DNA of 64,000 bases from Gammaproteobacteria bacterium (GCA_003252455.1 QKED01000013.1:1-64000); one strand, 5' to 3'; counted from the stretch's first letter, positions 42,612 to 50,893 are shown. A program made the numbers and translations. The notes: generated by a model from the sequence alone, not told the origin.

Positions 42612-43525
42612 CAGGGGATGGGGACCTCGCGGAAGTGGGCGGCGAGTTGGGTGGCCCCGAGGGGGGCTTGGTCATCGGCCGCCTGTAGGCGGTGGCCCGC
42701 CACGTAGGGGAGCAGGGTCTGCAGGTCCTCCGGCAGGACGTGGTCACGTCCTTCGAGTAGTGCCCAGGCGCGGGCGGCGCCGAGCAGTGCGAGTCCGGCA
42801 CGCGGCGAGAGGCCGGCAATGAAGTGGGGCGAACGGCGGCTGTGTTCGAGTAAGGCCTGCAGGTAGTCGAGCAGTGGCTCGGCCACGTGTACTTGGGTCG
42901 CCGCCTGTTGCGCCTCGATGAGCTGCGCCGGGGTCATGCGCGGGGTGAGTTCGTGGAGCATATCGCGGCGGTCGCGCCCGGCGAGCAGGGCGCGCTCGGC
43001 GTCGCGGTCGGGATAGCCCAGTTCGATGCGCATGAGGAAGCGGTCGAGTTGCGACTCGGGCAGGGGGAAGGTGCCGATCTGGTGCGATGGGTTCTGTGTG
43101 GCGATGACGAAGAAGGGGCTGGGTAGAGGGCGGGTCTCTCCTTCGATGGTCACCTGCCGCTCCTCCATCGCCTCCAGTAGTGCGCTCTGGGTCTTGGGGG
43201 TGGCGCGATTGACCTCGTCGGCGAGCACCACCTGGGCAAAGATGGGCCCAGGATGGAAGCTGAATTCCCCTGTTTCTCGTACGTAGATCGACACCCCGAG
43301 GATGTCGGCGGGGAGCAGATCGCTGGTGAACTGGACGCGGTTGAAGCGTAGCCCGAGTACCCCGGCGAGGACGTGGGTGAGGGTGGTCTTGCCGACCCCG
43401 GGGAGGTCCTCGATGAGCAGGTGACCACGCGCCAGCAGGCAGGCCAGCGCAAGGCGGATCTGATGCTCCTTGCCGAGGATGAAATGGCTGGTGGTCTCGA
43501 TGACCTGGGTGAGTGTCTGTTGCAT
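42611..43525 (-). CDS. MoxR-family AAA+ ATPase
   Basis: A 304-residue ATPase. Walker A is GVGKTT in LIEDLPGVGKTTLTHVLAG, Walker B is VVLADEVNRA, and FFVIATQNPSHQIGTFPLPESQLDRF is the MoxR sensor region. MoxR proteins act as chaperone-like ATPases with DUF58/vWA partners. The ATG at 43525 agrees with homologues; no strong Shine-Dalgarno is visible. First gene of the moxR-DUF58-tgpA operon. Confidence 0.94.
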   Translation of the reverse strand: MQQTLTQVIETTSHFILGKEHQIRLALACLLARGHLLIEDLPGVGKTTLTHVLAGVLGLRFNRVQFTSDLLPADILGVSIYVRETGEFSFHPGPIFAQVVLADEVNRATPKTQSALLEAMEERQVTIEGETRPLPSPFFVIATQNPSHQIGTFPLPESQLDRFLMRIELGYPDRDAERALLAGRDRRDMLHELTPRMTPAQLIEAQQAATQVHVAEPLLDYLQALLEHSRRSPHFIAGLSPRAGLALLGAARAWALLEGRDHVLPEDLQTLLPYVAGHRLQAADDQAPLGATQLAAHFREVPIP

Positions 43526-43553
43526 GAGGGAGATCTGGGGGCGATGGGGTGAA

Positions 43554-43859
43554 TCAGGAGGCGCCACAGCTCTGACGGGTGCCATTGCACAGGCGGCTGA
43601 AGTCACACCCCTTGCGGCTCAGGCGGTTGTACTCCTTGACCAGGGCAACTTGGGTGAAGGTGTAGTGCTTGAGCTGGTCGCCAGCGCGTTTCGCGGTGCT
43701 CTCGTCACCTGCCTGTACAGCCTGATAGTAGGTCTGCATGATGGCGTTTTTGTCGAACAGGTACTCCTGCATGCGCGAGGATACGCTCTCACAGCTACCG
43801 GCGGCGAGGGCGTGGAGCGGGGTGAACAACATGGCGATGAGCAGGGGGCGCAGAGGCAT
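43554..43859 (-). CDS. Small secreted cysteine-containing protein, unknown
   Basis: A 101-residue exported protein. The signal peptide is about residues 1-20 (ending HALAAG). The mature part has five cysteines (for example SCESV, KGCDF, LCNGT, SCGAS) and is helical. No family is recognised. It lies 28 bp upstream of moxR on the same strand and may share its transcript. Confidence 0.65.
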   Translation of the reverse strand: MPLRPLLIAMLFTPLHALAAGSCESVSSRMQEYLFDKNAIMQTYYQAVQAGDESTAKRAGDQLKHYTFTQVALVKEYNRLSRKGCDFSRLCNGTRQSCGAS

Positions 43860-43936
43860 GGTGGTGCACGCTTGGGGGTAGGTGGAGACACCTTAGAACA
43901 GCCGTGCGTGGCCTGTCCATGAGGTGGATCACCCGC

Positions 43937-44263
43937 TTACTCCCGGTCGTCGAACTCGGCCAGCTCCTCCATCACGCGCTTCTTGATCGCCAGCTTGTCG
44001 TGCTCCGGTAGACCGTAGCGTTCGGCCAGGGCGCTGTAGTCTTCGTCGGAGAGGGTGACGGTGAGACGCGGGCGCTTGGCCTTGCTGGAGGTGGGTAGGC
44101 CGATGATGCAGCGGATCTGGTCGGAGGGACTGATACCGGCCTGGCAGGCGGCGAGGCGGATGCGCGAGGCGATCTCCTCTCCGGTGTCGAAGGCCACCTG
44201 CACTGCCTTGACGGCGTTGCTGCTGCTCTTCCAGCGCTCGGGGATCTTTTTTTCGTCGGTCAT
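43937..44263 (-). CDS. Small protein, possibly ribbon-helix-helix-like, in the yjfI-yjfJ neighbourhood
   Basis: A 108-residue soluble protein. The segment IASRIRLAACQAGISPSDQIRCIIGLP resembles small helical DNA-binding folds, followed by RLTVTLSDEDYSALAERYGL, which would fit a ribbon-helix-helix strand and helix. This is a pattern judgement only. It follows the pspA-like gene on the same strand after a strong hairpin (44279-44300). If it is a DNA-binding protein it is a candidate ligand for the 28-bp dyad upstream of yjfI. Confidence 0.6.
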   Translation of the reverse strand: MTDEKKIPERWKSSSNAVKAVQVAFDTGEEIASRIRLAACQAGISPSDQIRCIIGLPTSSKAKRPRLTVTLSDEDYSALAERYGLPEHDKLAIKKRVMEELAEFDDRE

Positions 44264-44278
44264 AAGCACAAACGCGTT

Positions 44279-44300
44279 CGGGGGCGCCGAGGCGCCCCCG
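44279..44300 (-). terminator. GC-rich hairpin after the pspA-like gene
   Basis: CGGGGGCGCC pairs perfectly with GGCGCCCCCG around a two-base turn, 17 bp past the pspA-like stop. There is no following T-run, so it may attenuate read-through into the next gene or stabilise the upstream mRNA. Confidence 0.5.
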
Positions 44301-44316
44301 GTGGGTGGATATGGGC

Positions 44317-45009
44317 TTAGCCCTGCTTCTTGCGCAGCCGCGCCAGCACCTCGTTGGCACCACTCTGGCTCTTGGTGATGCCGGCCTGGCGCAGCTTCTC
44401 TTCGAGTTGGGCCTCGGGCCCGGCGGCCTCCAGCTCCTTCGCGGCCTGCATGCGGTCCTGCTCCTTCTGTTGGCGATCCTTGATGCGATCGAGGGACTCG
44501 CGGGCGCTGTAGAGGCGGCTGTTGCCGGAACCGAAGTGGTTGCCGATGGAGCGGGTCGCCTTCTGCACGCTGTCGGTGGTCTGCACGATGCTCAGCTCAC
44601 GCTCGTGGGCGTGGATGGTGCGCTCGATCTGCTGCACCTGCGCCTTGAGGCTGGTGGCCTGGGTGGCGAAGGTCGTGCGTGCCTGGCGCTGGGCCTCCAG
44701 CTCTTGTTCCAGGCTGGCGATGCGCTCCGCCACCTCGGTGGCCAGGGCCTCATCGCCCTTGTTCAGGGCGGCCACGGCGTAACCTTCGTGCTCGGCGACC
44801 TGCTTTTCGAGGCGCTGCACCTCTCGGGCACAACGCATCTCCTCGGCCATCACCTCGGTGAGGCTCTCCTTCGCCTTGGCCAGGTGGTCGCGCGCGTCCA
44901 CCAGCTCCTGACGGTAGATCCGGATGGCGTTTGCATCGACGATCGCCTCGCCCACTTCGGTGGCCCCACCGCGCAGGGCCGTCATCATCTTGCTCAGAAT
45001 ACCACTCAT
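44317..45009 (-). CDS. PspA/IM30-family protein (YjfJ-like)
   Basis: A 230-residue PspA/IM30-fold protein made almost entirely of long amphipathic helices. The N-terminus MSGILSKMMTALRGGATEVGEAIVDANAIRIYRQ and the coiled-coil region fit the YjfJ branch. These ESCRT-III-related proteins bind and stabilise stressed membranes. It follows the DUF2170 gene by 38 bp, as yjfJ follows yjfI in E. coli. Confidence 0.9.
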   Translation of the reverse strand: MSGILSKMMTALRGGATEVGEAIVDANAIRIYRQELVDARDHLAKAKESLTEVMAEEMRCAREVQRLEKQVAEHEGYAVAALNKGDEALATEVAERIASLEQELEAQRQARTTFATQATSLKAQVQQIERTIHAHERELSIVQTTDSVQKATRSIGNHFGSGNSRLYSARESLDRIKDRQQKEQDRMQAAKELEAAGPEAQLEEKLRQAGITKSQSGANEVLARLRKKQG

Positions 45010-45047
45010 GGTTGTGTACCTCTTCAGTGTCTAGTTGAACTGCACGC

Positions 45048-45464
45048 TCAGTGCAGGTAGTCGGCGAAGGCCTCTAGGGCATCGACCGCGTTATCGCTCA
45101 GGGTGGCCAGTTCCAGGGCCACATCCTCCACCGAGGAGTCTCGTGACAGCGCGCCGAAGATGGCGAAGCGGTCGTCGATGCGGGCGAAGCTCGACAGCGG
45201 CATGGGGATGTTCATATCCAGCATCGCCGCATAGAGGGCGGTGCGCCGCTCTGGGTCCACCTCGCTCTCGCCCCACAAATAGCAGATGCAGAGGAGCTGG
45301 GTGTCGGCCATGGTCAGGTAGATGGGCAGCTCCTCGCGGTCCTGCACGGTTACCTGCACCACTTCCACTTCGCCCGGCATGGGTTGATAGTCGAAGATCA
45401 GACCGCCGCAGCGTTCGCTGTCGAGGGCGCTGAGTCGTTCGACCAGCTGATGGAGACTCTTCAT
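45048..45464 (-). CDS. DUF2170 family protein (YjfI-like)
   Basis: A 138-residue soluble protein of the DUF2170 family (E. coli YjfI). It is acidic, with QVTVQDREELPIYLTMADTQLLCICYLW and a helical acidic C-terminus. The function is unknown; it typically precedes a PspA-like gene. The ATG at 45464 has GGAGG 7 nt upstream; longer frames to 45626 are noncoding. It is the first gene behind the sigma70 promoter at 45492-45520. Confidence 0.88.
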   Translation of the reverse strand: MKSLHQLVERLSALDSERCGGLIFDYQPMPGEVEVVQVTVQDREELPIYLTMADTQLLCICYLWGESEVDPERRTALYAAMLDMNIPMPLSSFARIDDRFAIFGALSRDSSVEDVALELATLSDNAVDALEAFADYLH

Positions 45465-45491
45465 GGTGTTTCCTCCGTTGAACATGACTCT

Positions 45492-45520
45492 AAGATAGTG
45501 GCGTAGACATAATATGTCAA
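45492..45520 (-). promoter_or_regulatory. Sigma70 promoter of the yjfI-yjfJ operon
   Basis: On the minus strand, TTGACA (45520-45515), a 17-bp spacer and TATCTT (45497-45492) form a strong sigma70 promoter. Transcription would start near 45485, giving a leader of about 20 nt that contains the GGAGGA ribosome site. Confidence 0.7.
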
Positions 45521-45533
45521 GACATATTATGTC
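45506..45533. promoter_or_regulatory. 28-bp inverted-repeat operator overlapping the yjfI -35
   Basis: GACATAATATGTC (45506-45518), AA, then its reverse complement GACATATTATGTC (45521-45533). Each half is itself a near-palindrome (GACATA/TATGTC), so two dimers could bind side by side. It covers the -35 TTGACA, which is ideal for repression. The cognate regulator is not identified. Confidence 0.75.
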
Positions 45534-45574
45534 GTGAGGTTGCAGTGGCGTATGGCAGCCGTGGGGGAGCAGGC

Positions 45575-45600
45575 AAAAAAAGAGGCGCCAGGGGCGCCTC
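45575..45600 (-). terminator. Rho-independent terminator of the MltF-like gene
   Basis: On the minus strand GAGGCGCC pairs with GGCGCCTC around a three-base loop, followed by seven T. It lies 22 bp past the stop of the MltF-like gene. Confidence 0.88.
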
Positions 45601-45622
45601 GAAGGGTGGAGAAGGGGGGGGA

Positions 45623-47749
45623 TCAACCGTTGGAGGGGTGGTCCCAGGCGGTGAGCAGGGTGTAGGCACGGTAGCGGCTACGGATCTCACGCACATAGTT
45701 GACCGGTTCACTGCCGCGTACATAGCCGTGGCGCGCCTTACGCGAGTATTTTCGCTCACTGAGTAGGAGCATCGCCTGTTCCACGTTGCCGAACCAGCGG
45801 TTGGGGTCGAGCCCCTGTTCGGCAGCGAGTTTGCGTGCGTCGAGTACATGCCCGAGGCCGGCGTTGTAGCTGGCTAGGGCGAACCAGGTGCGGTCCTCGA
45901 TGGTCAGCTCGGACTCGAACTTATCGCGCAGCCAGGCGAGGTACTTGATGCCACCACGTATCGACTCGACCGGGTCGTCGAGGTTGCGCACGCCGACCAG
46001 TCGCGCGGTGTCGGGCATGATCTGCATCAATCCCTTGGCCCCGGCGTCGGACTGAGCCTCGGGGTCGAAGCGGCTCTCCTGGAAGATCTGTGCGTTGATC
46101 AGGCGCCAGTCGAAGTCGAACTCCTCGGCCAGGCGTTTGACTTGGTCGTCATAGTTGGAGAAGGCACCCTGGGTCTCGCCGTCGATGCGTTTGCTGGCGT
46201 AGGCGATGATGCGCCCGGGATTGGTGAAGTATTTGCCCACCAACAGGTTATAGAAGGTGCTGCGATAGGTCTTGGTGTGGAACTTGTCCAGTTCGGCGAG
46301 CAATCCGGGTGCGTCGCTGCGCACCGCCCAGCGGTGCTCGGCCATCTCGCCAATCGGCATCAGCCCCTGGATATCGTCACGTAGGTGGCGCTGCTGCTTG
46401 AGCAGGTGGTTATCGACCACGGTGAACTCCAGCTCACCAGCGGCCACCGCGGCGAGCAGCTGTTCATCCTCCATCTCCTCCGGGGCAGGGGCCAGGGTGA
46501 AGCGGTACTCGGCGGAGAGCGGCAGCAGCGTGCGCCAGGCGCGACTGGATGGACGTACGGTGACGGTGTGGCCGACCAGGTCGGCGAGCGTCTCCATCGG
46601 CTTGGCGGCCTTGTCGCCGACCAGCATGGCGGTGGCATAGTGGTAGGGCTCGCTGTAGCGCACGCCAACATCGCTAAAGGCCGGGTCCTCGCTGAGGAAG
46701 CCGACGGCGATATCGCCCTTGCCTGCCAGCAGCATGGGCAGCAGGGCGGCGTGGTTGGGCACTACCACCACCTCCAGGTCGAGCTTTTCGCGTTTGGCGA
46801 AGCGCTCCGCCAGCTCGAATTCGAAGCCCATCTGGCGCCCGCGCCAGAGGAAGTAATTGGCGGTGTTGTTGCGCGTCAGGACGCGCAGGCTCCCTCGCTC
46901 ACGGATGGCCGCCAGGTCACCGAAGGCGGTCTCGTGGTGGTCGTGGGTCAGGCGGCGCTCGGTGAGATAGCGGTTAAAGGCACGCAACAGCGCGGGGCTG
47001 CTCTGACGTGCGGTGATCACACTCGCCAGAGGCTCGTCGAAGGTGTAGACCACGCTGAACTGTTCGGCCTGCCCCTCCTGCTGTTCGAGCAGGGTACTAT
47101 CCAGCAGTACCAGGTCGACCCGATGATCGAGCAGTTGTTGCAGGTTGTCGGCCACGGAGGTGTCGCCTGGTTGGGTCACGAGGCGCAACAGCGGCTGCAA
47201 GGTAAAAAGTTCGTTGGCCAGCGGCCAGTAGCCGCTGCCCTGGGGTAGCCCGAGGCGGAGGCCCGCGAGGGCGCTCGGCTCACTAATGGTGTCACTGCCA
47301 CTGCGTGCCACCAGCACGAGGTCGTGGTGTTGCAGGGGGAGGCTGTAGGCGAGGGGTAGGGCACTGCTAGGCGTGGGCGGGGTCACGCTGGCGATGAGGT
47401 CACCCTCGCCACGGGCCAGGCCGCGTAGCAGGTCGGGGTAACCGGGCACATCGATGGTGCGCGTGGTCAGGCCGAGGCTGTGGGCAAACTCTTCGAGCAG
47501 GGCCACGGACTGCTGTGTGGTGGGGTCGCCGCTCTGGGACTCGTTGCTCAGGGTAAGGATACGCAGCTCGCCACGGGTGCTGATTGCATCGAGGTCGACC
47601 TCAACGGGACCCTTGGCCGCCTGGGCGACCTGCCCGGGCAGATTGGCGGGTGCGGCAGAGGTTGCCTGCGGCTTGGGCCTCTCATCACATCCGGATAGGG
47701 CCAGGCCCAAGAGTGAGAGCGTGATGAGTTGTCGAAGGGTTCGCCACAT
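45623..47749 (-). CDS. MltF-like lytic transglycosylase lipoprotein with two SBP domains
   Basis: A 708-residue lipoprotein (lipobox LALSGC, Cys at 21) expected on the outer membrane. Two tandem extracellular solute-binding (SBP_bac_3-like) domains occupy about 58-275 and 288-520, each opening with a GELRILT or GSLRVLTR strand. They are followed by an SLT domain (about 550-690) with the catalytic Glu in FQESRFDPEAQSDAGAKGLMQIMP. Ordinary MltF has one SBP domain and about 480-520 residues. It probably cleaves peptidoglycan glycan strands under control of a muropeptide or amino-acid ligand. Confidence 0.9.
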   Translation of the reverse strand: MWRTLRQLITLSLLGLALSGCDERPKPQATSAAPANLPGQVAQAAKGPVEVDLDAISTRGELRILTLSNESQSGDPTTQQSVALLEEFAHSLGLTTRTIDVPGYPDLLRGLARGEGDLIASVTPPTPSSALPLAYSLPLQHHDLVLVARSGSDTISEPSALAGLRLGLPQGSGYWPLANELFTLQPLLRLVTQPGDTSVADNLQQLLDHRVDLVLLDSTLLEQQEGQAEQFSVVYTFDEPLASVITARQSSPALLRAFNRYLTERRLTHDHHETAFGDLAAIRERGSLRVLTRNNTANYFLWRGRQMGFEFELAERFAKREKLDLEVVVVPNHAALLPMLLAGKGDIAVGFLSEDPAFSDVGVRYSEPYHYATAMLVGDKAAKPMETLADLVGHTVTVRPSSRAWRTLLPLSAEYRFTLAPAPEEMEDEQLLAAVAAGELEFTVVDNHLLKQQRHLRDDIQGLMPIGEMAEHRWAVRSDAPGLLAELDKFHTKTYRSTFYNLLVGKYFTNPGRIIAYASKRIDGETQGAFSNYDDQVKRLAEEFDFDWRLINAQIFQESRFDPEAQSDAGAKGLMQIMPDTARLVGVRNLDDPVESIRGGIKYLAWLRDKFESELTIEDRTWFALASYNAGLGHVLDARKLAAEQGLDPNRWFGNVEQAMLLLSERKYSRKARHGYVRGSEPVNYVREIRSRYRAYTLLTAWDHPSNG

Positions 47750-47961
47750 GTCCGTTTCCTGCTACCCCTTTGCGGAGGGGTCGGTACCTTACGCTTGATA
47801 AGCGTGATGCAAGTTGAATATCAGAATATTCTAATATTATTGCGACGGCCTGTGAACCTTTCAAGTCATTCACCCGTCCTTGGAACTGTGGGGAGTATAC
47901 GTAGTGGGCGGGGCGCAGTCCGTAGGATATGGATTACAAGAGCGGGGTAAATGTGAAAATT

Positions 47962-47977
47962 CGTGATTAATATCACG
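47962..47977. promoter_or_regulatory. CRP/Vfr-like dyad CGTGATTAATATCACG
   Basis: The core GTGA-N6-TCAC is exactly that of CRP/Vfr sites, within a 16-bp perfect dyad. It lies 213 bp upstream of the MltF-like start on one side and about 85 bp upstream of the tRNA promoter on the other, so its target is unclear. Confidence 0.4.
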
Positions 47978-48048
47978 TGAGGCGTACATCGTATGACGGC
48001 GAGGGGTAGAGGGAAGTGAAAAAACTGTCATCGACGCGCAATTTTGTC

Positions 48049-48076
48049 TTGACGAGGGGCGCCTCGTGGGTAAAAT
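48049..48076 (+). promoter_or_regulatory. Sigma70 promoter of tRNA-Asp
   Basis: TTGACG (48049-48054), a 16-bp spacer and TAAAAT (48071-48076), 47 bp before the tRNA. The spacer contains ACGAGG-GGCG-CCTCGT, a short dyad. Confidence 0.7.
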
Positions 48077-48122
48077 ACGCCGCACTGATTGGCCAGCTGA
48101 ACAGCCTCTCGGTAATCGCGCT

Positions 48123-48199
48123 GGAGCGGTAGTTCAGTCGGTTAGAATACCGGCCTGTCACGCCGGGGGTCGCGGGTTCGAGTCCCGTCCGCTCCGCCA
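48123..48199 (+). tRNA. tRNA-Asp(GTC)
   Basis: A complete 77-nt tRNA with encoded CCA. The acceptor stem GGAGCGG pairs with CCGCTCC; the anticodon arm is CCGGC-CTGTCAC-GCCGG with anticodon GTC (Asp); the T-loop is GGTTCGAGTC. Confidence 0.97.
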
Positions 48200-48248
48200 C
48201 ATAAACGCAAAAAGGCCCGCTATATGCGGGCCTTTTTGCGTTTATGTG
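48198..48248. terminator. Long perfect bidirectional terminator after tRNA-Asp
   Basis: A 23-bp perfect stem (48198-48220 with 48226-48248) around the loop TATAT, including GGCCCGC/GCGGGCC followed by five T on both strands. It starts at the 3' CCA of the tRNA, so folding and CCA processing compete for two bases. Confidence 0.9.
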
Positions 48249-48274
48249 TTTGAGTCAATAGGCCCATGCCCTCT

Positions 48275-48302
48275 AGGGGTCGCTCCGTCGAGAGCGACCC
48301 CT
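48275..48302 (-). terminator. Hairpin downstream of uup
   Basis: AGGGGTCGCTC (48275-48285) pairs with GAGCGACCCCT (48292-48302), 5 bp past the uup stop. No T-run is present; together with the tRNA terminator it separates the two convergent units. Confidence 0.6.
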
Positions 48303-48307
48303 GTCGT

Positions 48308-50212
48308 TCACGCCTCCTCCAGCTCTTCCCAGCGGGCGTAGGCCTTGCTCAGGGCCGCCTCCAACGCCTCCAGACGGTTTCCGGTGGCGCTGATCGCCTC
48401 GCTCGACTGGTTGTAGAAATCGGCCTCCGACATGCGTGAGTGGATGGCGGCCTGCTCACTCTCCAGCGCCTCGATGGTCTGGGGCAGGGTCTCCAGTTCG
48501 CGCTGCTCCTTATAGCTGAGCTTGCGTGTGCGGTTGGTACTGGGGGCAGAGGGCGGGTTTGCCTTGGGGGCCGCTGAGGCCGTGGCCTGTGGCGGCGGGG
48601 CTTCGCTGCCCGGTGTGGGGCGCTGGCGCAGCCAGTCGCTATACCCTCCAACGTACTCATTCACCCGTGCTCCGTCATCGAAGGCGAGGGTGCCGGTCAC
48701 CACCTCGTCGAGAAAGGCGCGGTCGTGGCTCACCAGCAGTAGGGTCCCCTGATAGTCGAGCAGCAGCTCCTGGAGCAGGTCGAGGGTCTCGATGTCCAGG
48801 TCGTTGGTAGGCTCGTCCATTACCAGCAGGTTGGCCGGTTGGGTGAAGAGCCGCGCCAGCAGTAGGCGGTTGCGCTCGCCGCCGGAGAGGGCCCGGATGG
48901 GGCCGTTGGCACGTTCAGGGCTGAAGAGAAAATCCTGCAAATAGCTCATGATGTGCCGCGATTTGCCGTTTATCGTCAGGCTATCGCGTCCCTGGCCGAC
49001 GTTGTCGCGCACGGTTTGGTTCTCATCCAGGGCGGCGCGGTGCTGGTCGAAATAGGCGACCTCTAGATGGGTGCCGAGGCGGATTTGGCCGCTGCTGGGG
49101 GTGAGCTGGCCGAGCAGAAGGCGCAACAAGGTACTCTTGCCGGCCCCGTTGGGGCCGATGATACCGATCTTGTCGCCACGGTAGATGGCCGTATCGAGCC
49201 CTTGGATCACCGGTTTGCCCTGGTAATCGAACGAGACCCCTTGGGCCTCTACGACAAGCTTGCCGGAGAGGTCGGCGCCCTGCAGGGCCATACGCCCTTT
49301 ACCCTGTTGCTCGCGGCGCTGGGCTCGTTCGTGGCGCATCGCCTCCAGGGCGCGGACACGCCCCTCGTTGCGTGTCCGTCGGGCCTTGATGCCTTGGCGG
49401 ATCCACACCTCCTCTTGGGCCAGGCGCTTGTCGAACAGCGCGTTCTGCTTCTCTTCGGCCTCCAGGACCTCCTGCTTGCGCTTGAGGTAGGTGGCGTAGT
49501 CGCCGGGCCAGCTGGTGAGACGCCCACGGTCGAGGTCGATGATGCGCGTGGCCAGACGCTGCAAAAAGCGCCGGTCGTGGGTGACGAAGAGCAGTGCGGC
49601 GCGGTAACCGAGGAGGAACTCTTCGAGCCAGGTGATCCCCTCGATATCCAGGTGGTTGGTGGGCTCGTCGAGTAGCAGTACGTCGGGCTCACCAACCAGG
49701 GCGCGGGCCAATAGGGCCCGGCGCTTGAGGCCACCGGAGAGGGTGTTGAAGGGGGTCTCCGGGTCGAGACCGAGGCGACTTAGGGCACTCTCCACCTTCT
49801 GTGTCAGCTCCCAGCCGCCCTGCGCCTCCAGCTCACTCTGGATGTGCATCAGGCGCTTGAGCAGTGCCTCGTTTTCGTGCGCCTCGGCCAGCTCCTGGCT
49901 AATGTGGTGGTAATCGCGTAGTAGGCCGCCGACCCTGCCGAGGCCATCGGCCACCAGGTCGTAGAGCGAGCCCTCGGTACCGGCCGGTACCTCCTGCTCC
50001 AGGCGGGCGACACGCAGTCCATCCTCGCGGACAATCTCACCGCCATCGGCGACGATCTCCCCGGTAATGAGCTTCATAAAGGTGGATTTGCCGGCGCCAT
50101 TGCGCCCGACCAGGCAGACCCGTTCGTCCCGTTCCAGGGTGAATTCGACCCCGTCGAGCAGGGCCGGTCCGCCGAAGCCGACACTTACCCCTCGCATCCG
50201 TAGCAGTGCCAT
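48308..50212 (-). CDS. uup: ABC-F family ATPase Uup
   Basis: A 634-residue soluble twin-ATPase of the ABC-F class. Walker A motifs are GRNGAGKST and GPNGAGKST; signatures are LSGGLKRRALLARAL and LSGGERNRLLLARLF; Walker B motifs are LLLDEPTNHLD and LVMDEPTNDLD. The C-terminal coiled coil (about 560-630) after the KLSYKEQRELE segment marks the Uup branch, which has been linked to ribosome function and DNA intermediates. The ATG at 50212 begins MALLRMRGVSVGF; the longer in-frame extension to 50680 does not look coding. Confidence 0.94.
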   Translation of the reverse strand: MALLRMRGVSVGFGGPALLDGVEFTLERDERVCLVGRNGAGKSTFMKLITGEIVADGGEIVREDGLRVARLEQEVPAGTEGSLYDLVADGLGRVGGLLRDYHHISQELAEAHENEALLKRLMHIQSELEAQGGWELTQKVESALSRLGLDPETPFNTLSGGLKRRALLARALVGEPDVLLLDEPTNHLDIEGITWLEEFLLGYRAALLFVTHDRRFLQRLATRIIDLDRGRLTSWPGDYATYLKRKQEVLEAEEKQNALFDKRLAQEEVWIRQGIKARRTRNEGRVRALEAMRHERAQRREQQGKGRMALQGADLSGKLVVEAQGVSFDYQGKPVIQGLDTAIYRGDKIGIIGPNGAGKSTLLRLLLGQLTPSSGQIRLGTHLEVAYFDQHRAALDENQTVRDNVGQGRDSLTINGKSRHIMSYLQDFLFSPERANGPIRALSGGERNRLLLARLFTQPANLLVMDEPTNDLDIETLDLLQELLLDYQGTLLLVSHDRAFLDEVVTGTLAFDDGARVNEYVGGYSDWLRQRPTPGSEAPPPQATASAAPKANPPSAPSTNRTRKLSYKEQRELETLPQTIEALESEQAAIHSRMSEADFYNQSSEAISATGNRLEALEAALSKAYARWEELEEA

Positions 50213-50649
50213 GTACCGCGCTCTCTGGCTGATATTGAGATGGCTAGTGTACCTCAGCCCAGGTGTATCCGTTGCAGCCCTCCAGCGCCACGTGCAGGCG
50301 CTGGAGGGTGGCGGTATCGTCTCCTCTTCAGGGTGGTGTCGCGTGCAAACTTGGTGATAGCGGTGGCGCGTGGTAGCGAAATCTGGATCTTTATCGATGA
50401 AGTCCAGTATCTCAACCGCCGTATTTAGGTGTGCCAGTGGCCAGTCTGCATCAGAAGGCGGCGAGTTGGTTGAGAGGTCGAGAGGGTCGGCGCGCCGCGG
50501 CTCGTGAGGGTCGAGTCCCGGGCCCGTGTCGCCGGGGAAGGGGGAGTCGAGTGGACAACGGGTCGCAGGCCAGATAGCCCTCGGTACGTTGCTGGCGGTG
50601 TGCCTGCAATCGATAGAAATTAAGGTGAAAAGGGGAAAGTGACGGCGAA

Positions 50650-50805
50650 TTAGGCCGGGATTGGGGTGGCCCTTGGGCACTGCAAGTGGGGTGTCGAGCC
50701 GACTTCTAGGCGTTTCATGAGGGCATATTCGCCGATTCCGTCAGGATGTTCGTGTAGCTCGCAGGGTATGCCCTGTTCCAGTTGGGTCAAGAGTCCATTA
50801 GTCAT
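50650..50805 (-). CDS. Possible small ORF upstream of uup
   Basis: A 51-codon ATG-started frame with AGGGA 8 nt upstream. The first 35 residues (MTNGLLTQLEQGIPCELHEH and following) look protein-like, the last part (HLQCPRATPIPA) less so. It may be a remnant or chance frame. No family is recognised. Confidence 0.2.
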   Translation of the reverse strand: MTNGLLTQLEQGIPCELHEHPDGIGEYALMKRLEVGSTPHLQCPRATPIPA

Positions 50806-50862
50806 TACTAATTCCCTAAAAAATCAAAGGCCTGTGAATTATTGTTGAGAGCGCTTCTGCTC

Positions 50863-50893
50863 TTGACAGGGTAGGCGCCGAGCGGATTATAGT
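50863..50893 (+). promoter_or_regulatory. Sigma70 promoter candidate for slt
   Basis: TTGACA (50863-50868) and TATAGT (50888-50893) separated by 19 bp, about 105 bp before the slt ATG. Both hexamers are good but the spacing is long. Confidence 0.5.

Larger units (their letters stand above)
47750..48122. other. Intergenic region upstream of the MltF-like gene and tRNA-Asp
   Basis: A 373-bp gap. It contains the hairpin ACCCCT-TTGCGG-AGGGGT (47763-47780) close to the MltF-like start, an AT-rich segment with the palindrome AGAATATTCT near 47822, a CRP-like dyad at 47962-47977, and the tRNA promoter. No coding sequence is convincing. Confidence 0.5.

Noticed and set aside
50213-50680. 156-codon N-terminal extension of uup
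   Set aside because: The extension is compositionally noncoding and the conserved Uup N-terminus begins at 50212.
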